A DNA stretch of 64,000 bases, taken from Uliginosibacterium aquaticum (GTDB lineage: Bacteria > Pseudomonadota > Gammaproteobacteria > Burkholderiales > Rhodocyclaceae). Of the stretch, positions 1 through 8,249 are shown piece by piece. The position numbers and the translations under genes were made by a program. How positions within the stretch are numbered: the first letter of the stretch is position 1; each line of letters starts with the position of its first letter. The DNA lies in NCBI RefSeq assembly GCF_012972705.2, contig NZ_JABCSC020000003.1, positions 558,001 through 622,000 of the forward strand, written 5' to 3'. The notes beneath the pieces were generated by a model. It worked only from the letters and a program-made list of their open reading frames with translations. It had not been told where the DNA came from and searched no databases.

Positions 1-267
1 TACTCCCTCGACCTTGCCCGGCTGCAGAAGTTTCATTGCGATATTGCTGGGAGTGGCGCCAAAAATGTCGGTGAGCACCAGCACTCCATGACCGTCGTCA
101 ACCACGGTGAGCAGGCGCTGCGCCTCTTGCAGCAATTCGTGCGGATCATCCTGCGCAGCGACACCAAGTTGGGCCAGCCGGGCCGGGCGCCTGTTCACGA
201 CATGACATGCACACTGGATCAGCGATTCGCCGAGCGTGCCATGAGTGATGAGGAGGATGCCGATCAT
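1..267 (-). CDS. PTS EIIA component, mannose/fructose family (partial at window edge)
   Basis: The reading frame starts at the ATG complementary to 265-267 and runs off the left edge, so only about the first 89 residues are visible. The start MIGILLITHGTLGE has the EIIA-Man fold opening with the phosphorylatable His9 in an ITHG motif. The segment VLVLTDIFGATPSN (about residues 64-77) is the second typical block. In betaproteobacteria this protein usually precedes ptsH and ptsI and acts in a regulatory phosphorelay rather than sugar uptake. That fits with ptsN and hprK at 21-22.5 kb. The gap to the apbE stop upstream is 49 bp, so they may be co-transcribed. The C-terminus cannot be checked. 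Confidence 0.85.
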   Translation of the reverse strand, partial: MIGILLITHGTLGESLIQCACHVVNRRPARLAQLGVAAQDDPHELLQEAQRLLTVVDDGHGVLVLTDIFGATPSNIAMKLLQPGKVEGV

Positions 268-316
268 GCGTGAAACCAGAGCGGAGGGTGCATGCGGGCG
301 AGATGCCTGCCAGCCC

Positions 317-1366
317 TTACTCTACCACCGTCGCCGGACCCGCACCGTCCGCCCATCGCAGCCGTGCCCGCATGTCCGGGGTCAGGCTGATATGGCCGGC
401 CGCATCCACACGCAAAGCATGTCGGATCTCAAAACGACGGGCCATCGCGGGCCAGTCGTCAGCAGCCAGAAAAAGCGGCTTGCTGGCGACGTCGGAGAGC
501 ATGCCGGCATTCTCGCGCGGGGTGACGAGTACGGTGAGCGCGGCAGTATGTTTGGCGGGTACACCAGTGCGTGGATCAATGAGGTGGCTATAGCGCTGGC
601 CCTCGAATTCGAAGAAGCGCTGGTAGTCACCGGAGGTGCCGATAGCCTCACCGTCATAGAGCGCGAGGGTTGCCAGAGGGCCGGACGCTCGCGGATGCTG
701 AATGCCGACCGACCAGGGCTGCTTGCCCTTGGCCCCGAGGGCCATCACATTGCCGCCAATATTGATCAAGGCGTTCTTGATGCCGTGCTGGCTCAGGATG
801 GCTGCGGCACGATCGAGCGCATATCCTTTGGCGATACCGCCAAAATCCAGGTTCACGGCACGATTGCTGCTGCGCACGAGCTCTCCCTGCAGGCTCAGCT
901 GGCGCACGCTGGGCGCGGCGGCGATGGCTGCTTGCAGTGCTGCAGGCTCTGGAAGGTGCGGTGTGAAGCTGTCGCCATGGAATCCCCACAGTTCGATCAG
1001 CTTGCCGATGGCCGGGTCGAAGAGGCCGTCACTGAGCTCTGCATAGCGCTGTGAGGCTTGCAGCAGGCTCAGCATTTCGGGGCTGACCGGAGTGGATTTT
1101 CCGGCGGCGATGGCGGCGTTCAGGCTGGTCAGCTCGGAGGGTTGCCAGGCGTGATAGCTGCGGTGGAGGCGATCAAATTCTCGTAGCACGGCATTGAGTG
1201 CGGTGCGAGCTTCGGCTTCCGGACTGCCGTAGCTGACCACCTCGACACGAGTGCCAAAAACGAAGGACTCCTGGCGTACCAGAGGGCCGTCACCGCAGGC
1301 GCTGAGAAACAGGGCAAGGGTCAGGCAGAGCAGGCGCAGCAGGGCGGGCAGGGTAGGGGCAGGCAT
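317..1366 (-). CDS. apbE: FAD:protein FMN transferase (ApbE lipoprotein)
   Basis: This 349-residue protein has a lipoprotein signal ending LSAC, with lipidated Cys24, so it should sit on the periplasmic face of a membrane. ApbE enzymes hydrolyse FAD and attach FMN covalently to Thr or Ser of target proteins such as NqrB/C or RnfG. Family marks seen are FDRLHRSYHAW (about 64-74), VNLDFGGIAKGYA (171-183) and the metal/FAD motif HLIDPRTGVP (261-270). It lies on the minus strand between the M48-like gene (31 bp upstream) and the PTS EIIA gene. No flavinylation substrate is encoded in the window. Its position in a glutathione/PTS neighbourhood says little about its target. Confidence 0.93.
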   Translation of the reverse strand: MPAPTLPALLRLLCLTLALFLSACGDGPLVRQESFVFGTRVEVVSYGSPEAEARTALNAVLREFDRLHRSYHAWQPSELTSLNAAIAAGKSTPVSPEMLSLLQASQRYAELSDGLFDPAIGKLIELWGFHGDSFTPHLPEPAALQAAIAAAPSVRQLSLQGELVRSSNRAVNLDFGGIAKGYALDRAAAILSQHGIKNALINIGGNVMALGAKGKQPWSVGIQHPRASGPLATLALYDGEAIGTSGDYQRFFEFEGQRYSHLIDPRTGVPAKHTAALTVLVTPRENAGMLSDVASKPLFLAADDWPAMARRFEIRHALRVDAAGHISLTPDMRARLRWADGAGPATVVE

Positions 1367-1397
1367 GCCTGCATGATACGGTAGGGCCCCCGCTTGG

Positions 1398-2252
1398 TCA
1401 CTGTTGCAGCATCAGAACGTAGCGACGCGCTTCAGTGTAGGCAGGTAGGCGCTCGGGGCTGCTGAATTGTCCGACGGCGCCATTCTCTCCATGTTCGCTC
1501 AGCAGCCCCTGAAGGACTCCGGGAGCGATTCGGTTTGCGGCCAGCATGGCGGCTGCGTAACGGTCGGCTTCCTGCAGTTGCGGCAGTGTGTATTCGACAC
1601 GTTGCAGGCCTTCGGTCAGCGCTCCGATGCTGTGTTCGGCGCTGCCTGCCAGTGCGGCAGTGGCGAGGCGCAGCAGTTTGAGTTCGATGGCGTTGTGCAA
1701 GGCGTGCTGGTGGTGTAGATGGCCCAGTTGCTGACACAGCAGGGCGAGCTGGGTAACGGGGTCTGGCTCGTGCGTGAAGAAGGCGTCGGTGACTACGATG
1801 TCGCCGCTGGGCAGTGAGAACAGCAGCGGACTGGCGCTGCCGCCCTGGCGAAACACGAGGCGGTAAGGCGGGGCACCTGTGGTCGGAGCGTTGAGATTGG
1901 CGAAGCGTTTGCGCAAATCAGTCTGGCGGGCTGCATCGCTTTGGCTGGGGCGCAGGAGGCTGCCGTCGAGGCGGGCGAGGACGCGTTCGGAACTGCCGTG
2001 AATCCAGTTGGTGGGCAGATTGGCGGCCAGCGAACGAGCGAGCATCGGGCTCAACAGGTGCAGACCCAGCCCCAATGCGAGTAGGCCGGATATCAGCAGT
2101 AGCAGTGCTTGCAGGCGCTTGAGCAGGCTTGGGCGGGTACACGTTTCGCCACTTCCTGGAGCCAGGTGCTGCCAGTCGGAGCCTTTTGTGCGCGAATGCT
2201 CAAGTACGGTGCCGACGCTGCCGCGGTGCAGGAGGGTGGAGGAGGTTCGCAT
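1398..2252 (-). CDS. Membrane-anchored M48-like protein with degenerate zinc motif (pseudoprotease)
   Basis: A 284-residue protein with one transmembrane segment at about 47-69 and a C-terminal region resembling M48 metallopeptidases. The family signature around HELGH is present only as CQQLGHLHHQHAL (residues 173-185). The first zinc His and the catalytic Glu are both replaced by Gln (174-175), while the second His (178) and the later EAD ligand motif (228-230) remain. The flanking phrase SGDIVVTDAFF (149-159) is also typical of M48. Proteolysis is therefore unlikely; a scaffold, chaperone or inhibitory role is possible but unproven. The start is the first ATG of the frame and leaves a long cytoplasmic N-terminus, so a shorter start is possible. 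The frame is intact with normal codon use, so it is not an obvious pseudogene. Confidence 0.7.
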   Translation of the reverse strand: MRTSSTLLHRGSVGTVLEHSRTKGSDWQHLAPGSGETCTRPSLLKRLQALLLLISGLLALGLGLHLLSPMLARSLAANLPTNWIHGSSERVLARLDGSLLRPSQSDAARQTDLRKRFANLNAPTTGAPPYRLVFRQGGSASPLLFSLPSGDIVVTDAFFTHEPDPVTQLALLCQQLGHLHHQHALHNAIELKLLRLATAALAGSAEHSIGALTEGLQRVEYTLPQLQEADRYAAAMLAANRIAPGVLQGLLSEHGENGAVGQFSSPERLPAYTEARRYVLMLQQ

Positions 2253-2623
2253 GATCGAGAGACTCGCGCAGTGGGGGCTGGTGAGTTGATTATGCGTAGC
2301 GCCCGGATACCAACCTTTAGCGCGCCCGTAGGTCGGTACGCAAAAAAGGGTAGGTTCCTGATGGTCGGAATGCTGCGCTGCAGCGAGGATTGAGGGCTGT
2401 TAGAAGTTGTTCTCGATCTGTGGCGAGAGGCTATCAGCAGGGGCGAGGCAGGGTTTGGCAGAGCCTGCTCTGCGCTGCCGCAGCCGGTTTGCTGTGCAAA
2501 GCAAACCGTGGGGAAGCGCAGCACAGGAACCGGAGTTTATGTTGATCAATGAGGATTCCGAGCAGCCCATGAGCCCTCTCAGTGATCAATGAGCGGCCTC
2601 GCAGTAAGATCGTGAGCAGCTTC
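2253..2623. other. Non-coding stretch between gshB and the M48-like gene
   Basis: About 370 bases with no convincing gene. It holds a nested stem-loop region (2458-2520, listed separately). It also holds an 11-base direct repeat, TGATCAATGAG, at 2543-2553 and 2583-2593, exactly 40 bases apart and just beyond the gshB stop. No T-rich terminator is visible. The promoter of the M48-like gene and the end of the gsh transcript presumably lie here. Confidence 0.5.
2458..2520. repeat. Nested inverted repeats downstream of gshB
   Basis: Three complementary pairs are visible. GCAGAG/CTCTGC (2458-2463/2468-2473) forms a small hairpin. TGCGCT/AGCGCA (2471-2476/2515-2520) encloses a perfect 9-bp stem, CGGTTTGCT/AGCAAACCG (2485-2493/2500-2508), with a 6-base loop. 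The first and second pairs overlap, so they are alternatives. There is no U-tract on either side, so it is not a standard terminator. It may be an extragenic repeat or an RNA-stabilising element. Confidence 0.45.
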
Positions 2624-3559
2624 TTACAGACTTTCCAGGGTGGTGATGACTTGGGCGGCGACAGCATGGCCCGTCTGATGTTCGATCTCCACCATGCAGG
2701 TCGGGCTGGTGACATTGATCTCGGTGAGATGGCCACCGATCATATCCAGTCCGACGATCAGCAGGCCGCGTTGCCACAATACCGGTGCGAGGCTTTCGGC
2801 GATTTCGCGTTCGCGTGGCGTGAGTGGCATGGCCACACCCTTGCCGCCGGCGGCAAGGTTGCCGCGGGTTTCGCCGGCCATCGGGATGCGCGCCAGGCTG
2901 TAAGGCTGGACTTGTCCGCCAATCAGCAGCACCCGCTTGTCGCCCTCGCTGATCTGCGGAAGGTAGCGCTGCGCCATGATCGTGCGGCGGCCTAGATCGG
3001 TGAGGGTTTCGAGAATGGCGTTGCGGTTCGGATCCTCGCGACGCACTCGGAAGATACCGCTGCCGCCCATGCCGTCCAGCGGCTTGAGGATGACATCGCC
3101 CAATTCATCAATGAAGGCTTGCAGATCTGCCGTATCCCGTGCAACCAGGGTGGTGGGCGTGAATTGCGGGAACTCGGCGATCGAGAGTTTTTCCGAGTGA
3201 TCGCGGATCGCACGTGGATCGTTGAAGATTCGCGCACCTTGAGCGGCGGCACGTTCGAGGATCCAGGTGGCGGCGACGTATTCGGCATCGAAGGGCGGAT
3301 CCTGGCGCATCAGGATGGCATCAAAGTCCGTCAGGGGCGTTAGCGCTGAGGGGGCGGCTTGATACCAGGCATGGTCGTCCGCACTGAGTTGCAGGGCGAC
3401 AGTGTGAGCACTCACCCGGCCATCGCGGACCAGCAGGTCTTCGCGCTGGATAGCGAAGGTCTGGTGGCCGAGAGCCTGTGCTGCCCGCATCATGGCGACG
3501 CTGGAGTCCTTGTAGGGCTTGAGCTTGTCGAGCGGGTCGACGATGAAGGCGATTTTCAT
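2624..3559 (-). CDS. gshB: Glutathione synthetase
   Basis: ATP-grasp ligase that joins gamma-glutamylcysteine to glycine, the second step of glutathione synthesis in the cytoplasm. I place the start at the ATG complementary to 3557-3559, giving MKIAFIVDPLD and 311 residues, the normal family length. An upstream extension would run into gshA. Diagnostic stretches are ILMRQDPPFD, VILKPLDGMGGSGIFR and the C-terminal EINVTSPTCMVEIE. The start overlaps the gshA stop in an ATGA junction, so the two are probably translationally coupled. Nothing in the sequence is unusual. Confidence 0.97.
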   Translation of the reverse strand: MKIAFIVDPLDKLKPYKDSSVAMMRAAQALGHQTFAIQREDLLVRDGRVSAHTVALQLSADDHAWYQAAPSALTPLTDFDAILMRQDPPFDAEYVAATWILERAAAQGARIFNDPRAIRDHSEKLSIAEFPQFTPTTLVARDTADLQAFIDELGDVILKPLDGMGGSGIFRVRREDPNRNAILETLTDLGRRTIMAQRYLPQISEGDKRVLLIGGQVQPYSLARIPMAGETRGNLAAGGKGVAMPLTPREREIAESLAPVLWQRGLLIVGLDMIGGHLTEINVTSPTCMVEIEHQTGHAVAAQVITTLESL

Positions 3560-4848
3560 GCGTGGGTCAACTCCGTCGGGGCGGTTTGCTCCAGCTCCAG
3601 CGAGGCTGCCAGCAAGGCCAGGCGGGCGACCACGCCGTAGGCATAAAAACGGTTCGGTGCGGCATCCGGGGCCTGCTTGCAATCGGGGATGTTGCAACAG
3701 GTTTCGAAGGCTAGTGGCTCGAAATGCATGCCGGGCGCATTGAGGTTCTCGTCGCGGCCGCGATCCGCATGGACACGATAAAAGCCGCCCACCACATAGT
3801 GGTCCATCATGTAGACGACCGGCTCGGCGACGCCGCCGTTGACCGTTTCGAGGGTGTGTACGCCTTCCTGGATGATGACTTCGGAGACCTGCTGGCCTTC
3901 CTTGATCACGCTCATCTTGTTGCGCTGACGGCGGTTCAGGCCAATAACTTCGCTGGCGTCCCGCACCGTCATCACGCCCATGCCGTAGGTGCCGGCATCC
4001 GCTTTGACGACCACGAAAGGCGTTTCGGTGATGCCGTACTCAGCATATTTCTGACGGATCATCGTGAGCAGGGAGTCGACCTGGGTGGCCAGGCAGTCCT
4101 CGCCGGTGCGCTCATGAAAGTTGATCGAGCCGCAGCGGCCGAAATAGGGATTCACCAGCCAGGGGTCGATGTCCAGCAGGCGGCCGAAGCGCGCGGCGAC
4201 CTGATCGTAGGCCGAAAAGTGGATGGACTTGCGGCGCGTGGCCCAGCCGGCGTGGATTGGAGGTAGCAGCCACTGTTCGTCCAGCCCGTGCAGGATTGCC
4301 GGCGCACCGGCGGAGAGATCGTTGTTGAGCAGGATTGCGCAGGGGTCGAAGTCCTTCAGGCCGAGGCGGTTGCCGTTGCGCACCAGCGGCTCGAGCAATA
4401 GCGTGCTCCCGTCGGGTAGCTCGAGGGGCGTGGGTGCAGTGATTTCCGGCAGCAGGCTGCCGATGCGTACCTCCAGCCCGGTAAGGCTGAGGATGCTGGC
4501 AATGCGTGCCACGTTTTGCAGGTAGAACAGATTGCGCGTGTGGTTCTCGGGAATCAGCAGCAGGCGGCTGGCCTGCGGACAGAGGCGTTCGACCGCCGCG
4601 CTTGCGGCCTGCACACAGAGAGGCAGGAAGTCGGCCCCCAGATTATTGAAGCCACCCGGGAACAGGTTCATGTCGACCGGCGCGAGCTTGAAGCCGCTGT
4701 TGCGCAGGTCCACCGAGCCATAGAAGGGGGGCGTGTGCTCCATCCATTCACTGCGGAACCATTGTTCGATGCGGGTCGCGTTGCCCAGCAGTGCGCGTTC
4801 GAGGTCTTGCAGCGGCCCGGAGAGGGCGGTAGTCAGGTGCGGCACCAT
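3556..4848 (-). CDS. gshA: Glutamate--cysteine ligase (ferrooxidans-type)
   Basis: 430-residue enzyme making gamma-glutamylcysteine, the first and usually limiting step of glutathione synthesis. It belongs to the proteobacterial GshA group first defined in Acidithiobacillus ferrooxidans, distinct from E. coli GshA. Recognisable blocks are VDMNLFPGGFNNL (58-70), LLIPENHTRN, GRCGSINFHERTGEDC and VVVKADAGTYGMGVMTV. It is the first gene of the gshA-gshB pair, overlapping gshB by 4 bp. The start has no strong Shine-Dalgarno. The upstream gap to pldA is 85 bp. Confidence 0.93.
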   Translation of the reverse strand: MVPHLTTALSGPLQDLERALLGNATRIEQWFRSEWMEHTPPFYGSVDLRNSGFKLAPVDMNLFPGGFNNLGADFLPLCVQAASAAVERLCPQASRLLLIPENHTRNLFYLQNVARIASILSLTGLEVRIGSLLPEITAPTPLELPDGSTLLLEPLVRNGNRLGLKDFDPCAILLNNDLSAGAPAILHGLDEQWLLPPIHAGWATRRKSIHFSAYDQVAARFGRLLDIDPWLVNPYFGRCGSINFHERTGEDCLATQVDSLLTMIRQKYAEYGITETPFVVVKADAGTYGMGVMTVRDASEVIGLNRRQRNKMSVIKEGQQVSEVIIQEGVHTLETVNGGVAEPVVYMMDHYVVGGFYRVHADRGRDENLNAPGMHFEPLAFETCCNIPDCKQAPDAAPNRFYAYGVVARLALLAASLELEQTAPTELTHA

Positions 4849-4933
4849 GGCGCGATCTTTCTTTGGAGGAGCGGAATCCTGTTCCAGATGGGGGCGTCGG
4901 AGCTGAATGCAAGCCCGGCGTGTTCGCTGCAGC

Positions 4934-5911
4934 TTACCAGTCGACCAGTTCGATGCCGGCGCCGATGGATTCCTGTTTGTGGTTGTAGCTGATCAAGCTC
5001 TTGCCATAGCCGCTGAAGCCCTGAAAGTAGAGGCGCAGATGGTTGGAGCCGGGAATCGGGATGCCGTAGGACAGCTCGTAGCCACCGCGGTTGTGCTCGA
5101 ACTCTAGGTTGTTGCGCAGCATGAAGGACAGGCGGTGGCGGTTCTGGAAGCGCCAGGTGCCGTTCAGATCGAAGTTGCCGAGATAGTGATTGATGTCCGG
5201 GTTGTCGTCGTTTGCGGCGCTTTCCGGAATGCGCCACCAGGGGCGCAGCACCAGCGCGAAGTTTTCGCTGTCGGCCACGAAGCTGGAGGTGATCCGATTC
5301 CAGCTGCGCGACCATTCGGCCGTTTGGCCGTTGGATTGGTGGTTAAAGCCTACTGTGGCTGCGCGCAGGGTCAGGCCGGTGCCGGGTAGGTAAATCGATA
5401 CCGGAAACTGCAACCAGGTTTCCGGTTCATGGTTGGTTTCGCGGAAGGGGCGCGACCAGTTTTCGTTGTAGACCTGCCAGAACGAGCGATTGGTGTAGGC
5501 CACCATCCACTTCATGCTGCCCAGGTCGCCAGGGATGATCGGAAACTTGAGGCTGATCTGGAATTCAGCTTCGGTCTTGTTGGCCGAGCCTTGCCCATTG
5601 TTGGCGTTCTGGAAAGGTGGGCTGGACGGGGTGTGGCTGCTCTGCACCACTCCGAGCATGTAGTTCGGCTTGTGCGGAGCAATCGCGTAACCGTCGGCAT
5701 AGGTCAGCTGCTCTGCCTTGGCTCGTTCCACGACAAAGGATTCGGCCGGGCGTTGCTGGCATTCGCTGCGGATCTGGCCTACGGTCGTGTCAGGGCTGGC
5801 TTCGACGAATTTTTCGATCATGCACAGCTTTACGCGTTCTGAATCCGTCGTTTCTGCATGTGCCAGTGCGGCGGGCAGCGCCAATGCGCAAAGCAGGAGG
5901 GCTTGTTTCAT
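4934..5911 (-). CDS. pldA: Outer-membrane phospholipase A (OMPLA)
   Basis: 325-residue precursor with an N-terminal signal peptide (MKQALLLCALALPAALAHA) and a beta-barrel domain. OMPLA is a calcium-dependent, dimerisation-activated phospholipase that removes misplaced phospholipids from the outer leaflet. The catalytic trio is intact: His191 and Ser193 in FNHQSNGQ, and Asn205 in SRSWNR, with the same spacing as E. coli His142, Ser144 and Asn156. I chose the ATG at 5911 because the signal peptide starts there and GGAA lies about 6 bases upstream. Residues 20-75 form an N-terminal extension with a Cys pair (30 and 51), common in betaproteobacterial forms. Confidence 0.95.
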   Translation of the reverse strand: MKQALLLCALALPAALAHAETTDSERVKLCMIEKFVEASPDTTVGQIRSECQQRPAESFVVERAKAEQLTYADGYAIAPHKPNYMLGVVQSSHTPSSPPFQNANNGQGSANKTEAEFQISLKFPIIPGDLGSMKWMVAYTNRSFWQVYNENWSRPFRETNHEPETWLQFPVSIYLPGTGLTLRAATVGFNHQSNGQTAEWSRSWNRITSSFVADSENFALVLRPWWRIPESAANDDNPDINHYLGNFDLNGTWRFQNRHRLSFMLRNNLEFEHNRGGYELSYGIPIPGSNHLRLYFQGFSGYGKSLISYNHKQESIGAGIELVDW

Positions 5912-6066
5912 GATGAGTTCCGAGGCTTGGTTTGTGTGGATCATTGCTTGCCGGCAGGCCGCTGTGCAAGTGTCCGCTCGGTGCTGCCATGCAGCTTTGC
6001 AGGCGGCGCGACTGGGAATGACGTAAAATTGCAACTCGCGAATCAAATCAAGGGATTGTCCCCCAC

Positions 6067-6666
6067 ATGTTTTCCGGAATTGTTGCAGCAGTTGGCCGCA
6101 TCCAGTTATGCGAGCCTCTGCAGGATGGCGTACGCATCAGCGTGGACGTCGGTGCCTGGGACGTGTCGGATGTCGCTATTGGCGACTCGGTCGCGCATAA
6201 CGGTGTGTGTCTGACCGTCATTGAAAAGGCGGGCAGTGTGCTGCGCTACGACGTGTCGCGTGAGTCGCTCAACTGTACCGTGGGCCTGGATCAGGCGGGT
6301 GGCGAGCTGAATCTCGAAAAAGCCCTGTGCCTGAATGACCGCCTTGGCGGCCATATGGTGACCGGCCATGTGGATGGCGTTGGCGAGGTCGTGAAGTTCG
6401 CGCCGCTGGCCGAAAGCCACGAGCTTGTGATCCGGGCTCCGGCCGCCATCGCCGGTTACATCGCCCGCAAGGGCTCGGTCACCGTGGATGGAGTGAGCCT
6501 GACGGTCAACCGGGTCGATGGCCGCGAATTCTCGATCAACCTGATCCCGCATACGGTTGAAGTCACTACCCTCAAGCGCCTCAAGGCGGGCAGCCAGGTC
6601 AATCTCGAGATTGACCTGATCGCGCGTTACGTGGAGCGCATGCTCGAATGGAAGGCCCAGTCATGA
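6067..6666 (+). CDS. ribE: Riboflavin synthase, alpha subunit
   Basis: 199-residue enzyme that dismutates two 6,7-dimethyl-8-ribityllumazine molecules into riboflavin and the pyrimidine precursor. It begins with the family hallmark MFSGIVAAVG and shows the expected internal duplication of lumazine-binding domains, with GDSVAHNGVCLTV in the first half and KGSVTVDGVSLTVN in the second. It heads a ribE-ribB-ribH-nusB series in which genes overlap or nearly touch. The 155-bp gap upstream (5912-6066) shows no recognisable FMN riboswitch. The stop overlaps the ribB start as ATGA. Confidence 0.96.
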   Translation: MFSGIVAAVGRIQLCEPLQDGVRISVDVGAWDVSDVAIGDSVAHNGVCLTVIEKAGSVLRYDVSRESLNCTVGLDQAGGELNLEKALCLNDRLGGHMVTGHVDGVGEVVKFAPLAESHELVIRAPAAIAGYIARKGSVTVDGVSLTVNRVDGREFSINLIPHTVEVTTLKRLKAGSQVNLEIDLIARYVERMLEWKAQS

Positions 6667-7766
6667 GCAGCGTCCAGCTCTCCCCGATTCGCGACATCAT
6701 CGAAGACATCCGTGTCGGCAAGATGGTGATTCTCATTGATGATGAAGATCGCGAAAACGAAGGCGACATCGTCATTGCCGCCCAGCACGTCACGCCCGAG
6801 GCGATCAACTTCATGGCGAAGTTCGCGCGCGGTCTGATCTGCCTCACGCTCACCGAAGAACGCTGCCGCCAGCTGGGCCTGAACCCGATGGCACGCGACA
6901 ACCGTAGCCAGTTCACCACGGCCTTCACCGTGTCCATCGAAGCGGCTGAAGGAGTGACTACCGGCATTTCGGCAGCCGACCGCGCCCGCACGGTGCAGGC
7001 AGCCGTGGCGCGTAACGCGCGCCCGGCCGACATCGTGCAGCCGGGCCACATTTTCCCGATCCAGGCCAAGCCGGGCGGCGTGCTGGTGCGTGCCGGCCAT
7101 ACCGAAGCGGGTTGCGATCTGGCTGATCTGGCCGGCCTGGAGCCGGCGTCGGTGATCTGCGAGATCATGAATGAAGACGGCAGCATGGCCCGCCTGCCGG
7201 ACCTGATTCCTTTTGCTCAGCAGCACGGCCTCAAGATTGGCGCGATTCGTGATCTGATCCACTACCGTGCGGCCGTCGAGAAGCTGGTTGAGCGCGTGGC
7301 TGACAAAGCGGTGGCGACCGCGCATGGCGAGTTCCGCCTGGCTGCTTTTACTGACGGGGCTTCGGGCGATCTGCACCTGGCGCTGTACAAGGGTGAGATC
7401 AAGCCGGAGGTCGAGACCCTGGTGCGGGTTCATGAGCCGATCTCGGTGCTCGACTTCCTTGACCCGGCCGGTAGCCGTCACAGCTTCCCGGTCGATGACT
7501 CGCTGGCTCGCATTGCTGCCCACGGTCATGGTGTGCTGGTGATGTTGCGCCGCGCAGAGTCCACCGAAGAAATGCTCGTTGCACTGGGCGTGAAGGGCGA
7601 GGAAAAGAAGCCGGCCGCCAAGTGGGATCCGCGTCTGTTCGGCATCGGTGCGCAGATCCTGCGTGACCTCGGTGTCGGCAAGATGCGTGTGATGGCGCAG
7701 GCCCGCCGCATCCCGAACATGACTGGCTTCGGGCTCGAAGTCACCTCTTATGAAGAACCTCGCTGA
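6663..7766 (+). CDS. ribB: 3,4-dihydroxy-2-butanone-4-phosphate synthase with degenerate GTP cyclohydrolase II domain
   Basis: 367 residues from the ATG at 6663, which overlaps the ribE stop. The N-terminal half (to about residue 205) is a complete DHBP synthase, turning ribulose 5-phosphate into the four-carbon riboflavin precursor; DDEDRENEGD carries the metal-binding acidic residues. The C-terminal half aligns with RibA in outline but contains no cysteine, so the zinc triad of GTP cyclohydrolase II is absent. It should therefore be inactive in that step, as in the RibBX/RibBA forms known in other proteobacteria. A true ribA must lie elsewhere. The retained half may be structural or regulatory. 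Confidence 0.93.
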   Translation: MSSVQLSPIRDIIEDIRVGKMVILIDDEDRENEGDIVIAAQHVTPEAINFMAKFARGLICLTLTEERCRQLGLNPMARDNRSQFTTAFTVSIEAAEGVTTGISAADRARTVQAAVARNARPADIVQPGHIFPIQAKPGGVLVRAGHTEAGCDLADLAGLEPASVICEIMNEDGSMARLPDLIPFAQQHGLKIGAIRDLIHYRAAVEKLVERVADKAVATAHGEFRLAAFTDGASGDLHLALYKGEIKPEVETLVRVHEPISVLDFLDPAGSRHSFPVDDSLARIAAHGHGVLVMLRRAESTEEMLVALGVKGEEKKPAAKWDPRLFGIGAQILRDLGVGKMRVMAQARRIPNMTGFGLEVTSYEEPR

Positions 7767-7775
7767 AGGCATTCC

Positions 7776-8249
7776 ATGTCCAGTTTTGACAACATCCCCA
7801 AAATTTCTCCTGATCTGGATGGCAAGGGCTTGCGCATCGGCATCGTGATCGGACGCTTTAACGCCAACATCGGTGAAGGCCTGCTGCAGTCCTGCCTGAC
7901 CGAGCTGCTGGCTCGGGGCGTGGCCGCCAGTGACATCCTGGTCTGCAAGCTGCCGGGTGCGCTGGAAATGCCGCTGACCCTCAAGACCCTGGCCGAAACC
8001 GGCAAATATGATGCGCTGATCGCACTCGGCGCCGTGATCCGCGGCGATACCTACCACTTCGAAGTGGTTTCCAATGAAATGGCAGCGGGTATTACCCGTG
8101 TCCAGCTCGACTGCAATATTCCGGTGGCCAATGGCGTGTTGACCACCAACACCGATGAACAGGCTGAAGTGCGCATGGATGTGAAGGGGCGTGAATGCGC
8201 CGAATGCGCCATTGAAATGGCCAAGCTGTTGAGGACAATCCGCGCATGA
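7776..8249 (+). CDS. ribH: 6,7-dimethyl-8-ribityllumazine synthase
   Basis: 157-residue enzyme condensing the RibB product with 5-amino-6-ribitylamino-uracil; RibE uses its product. Family motifs are IVIGRFNANIGEGLL near residue 25, LPGALEMPL, and GAVIRGDTYHFEVVSNE, which includes the general acid/base His. The C-terminal part VLTTNTDEQAEVR is also typical. It follows ribB by 9 bp and its stop overlaps the nusB start as ATGA, so riboflavin synthesis and nusB are coupled as in many proteobacteria. Confidence 0.96.
   Translation: MSSFDNIPKISPDLDGKGLRIGIVIGRFNANIGEGLLQSCLTELLARGVAASDILVCKLPGALEMPLTLKTLAETGKYDALIALGAVIRGDTYHFEVVSNEMAAGITRVQLDCNIPVANGVLTTNTDEQAEVRMDVKGRECAECAIEMAKLLRTIRA

Noticed and set aside
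2407-2592. 61-codon frame in the gap downstream of gshB.
   Set aside because: It runs through the hairpin region, has Cys/Arg-rich unpatterned sequence and no ribosome-binding site.
5912-6066. Possible FMN riboswitch before ribE.
   Set aside because: The gap is 155 bp and none of the conserved RFN-element blocks could be found.
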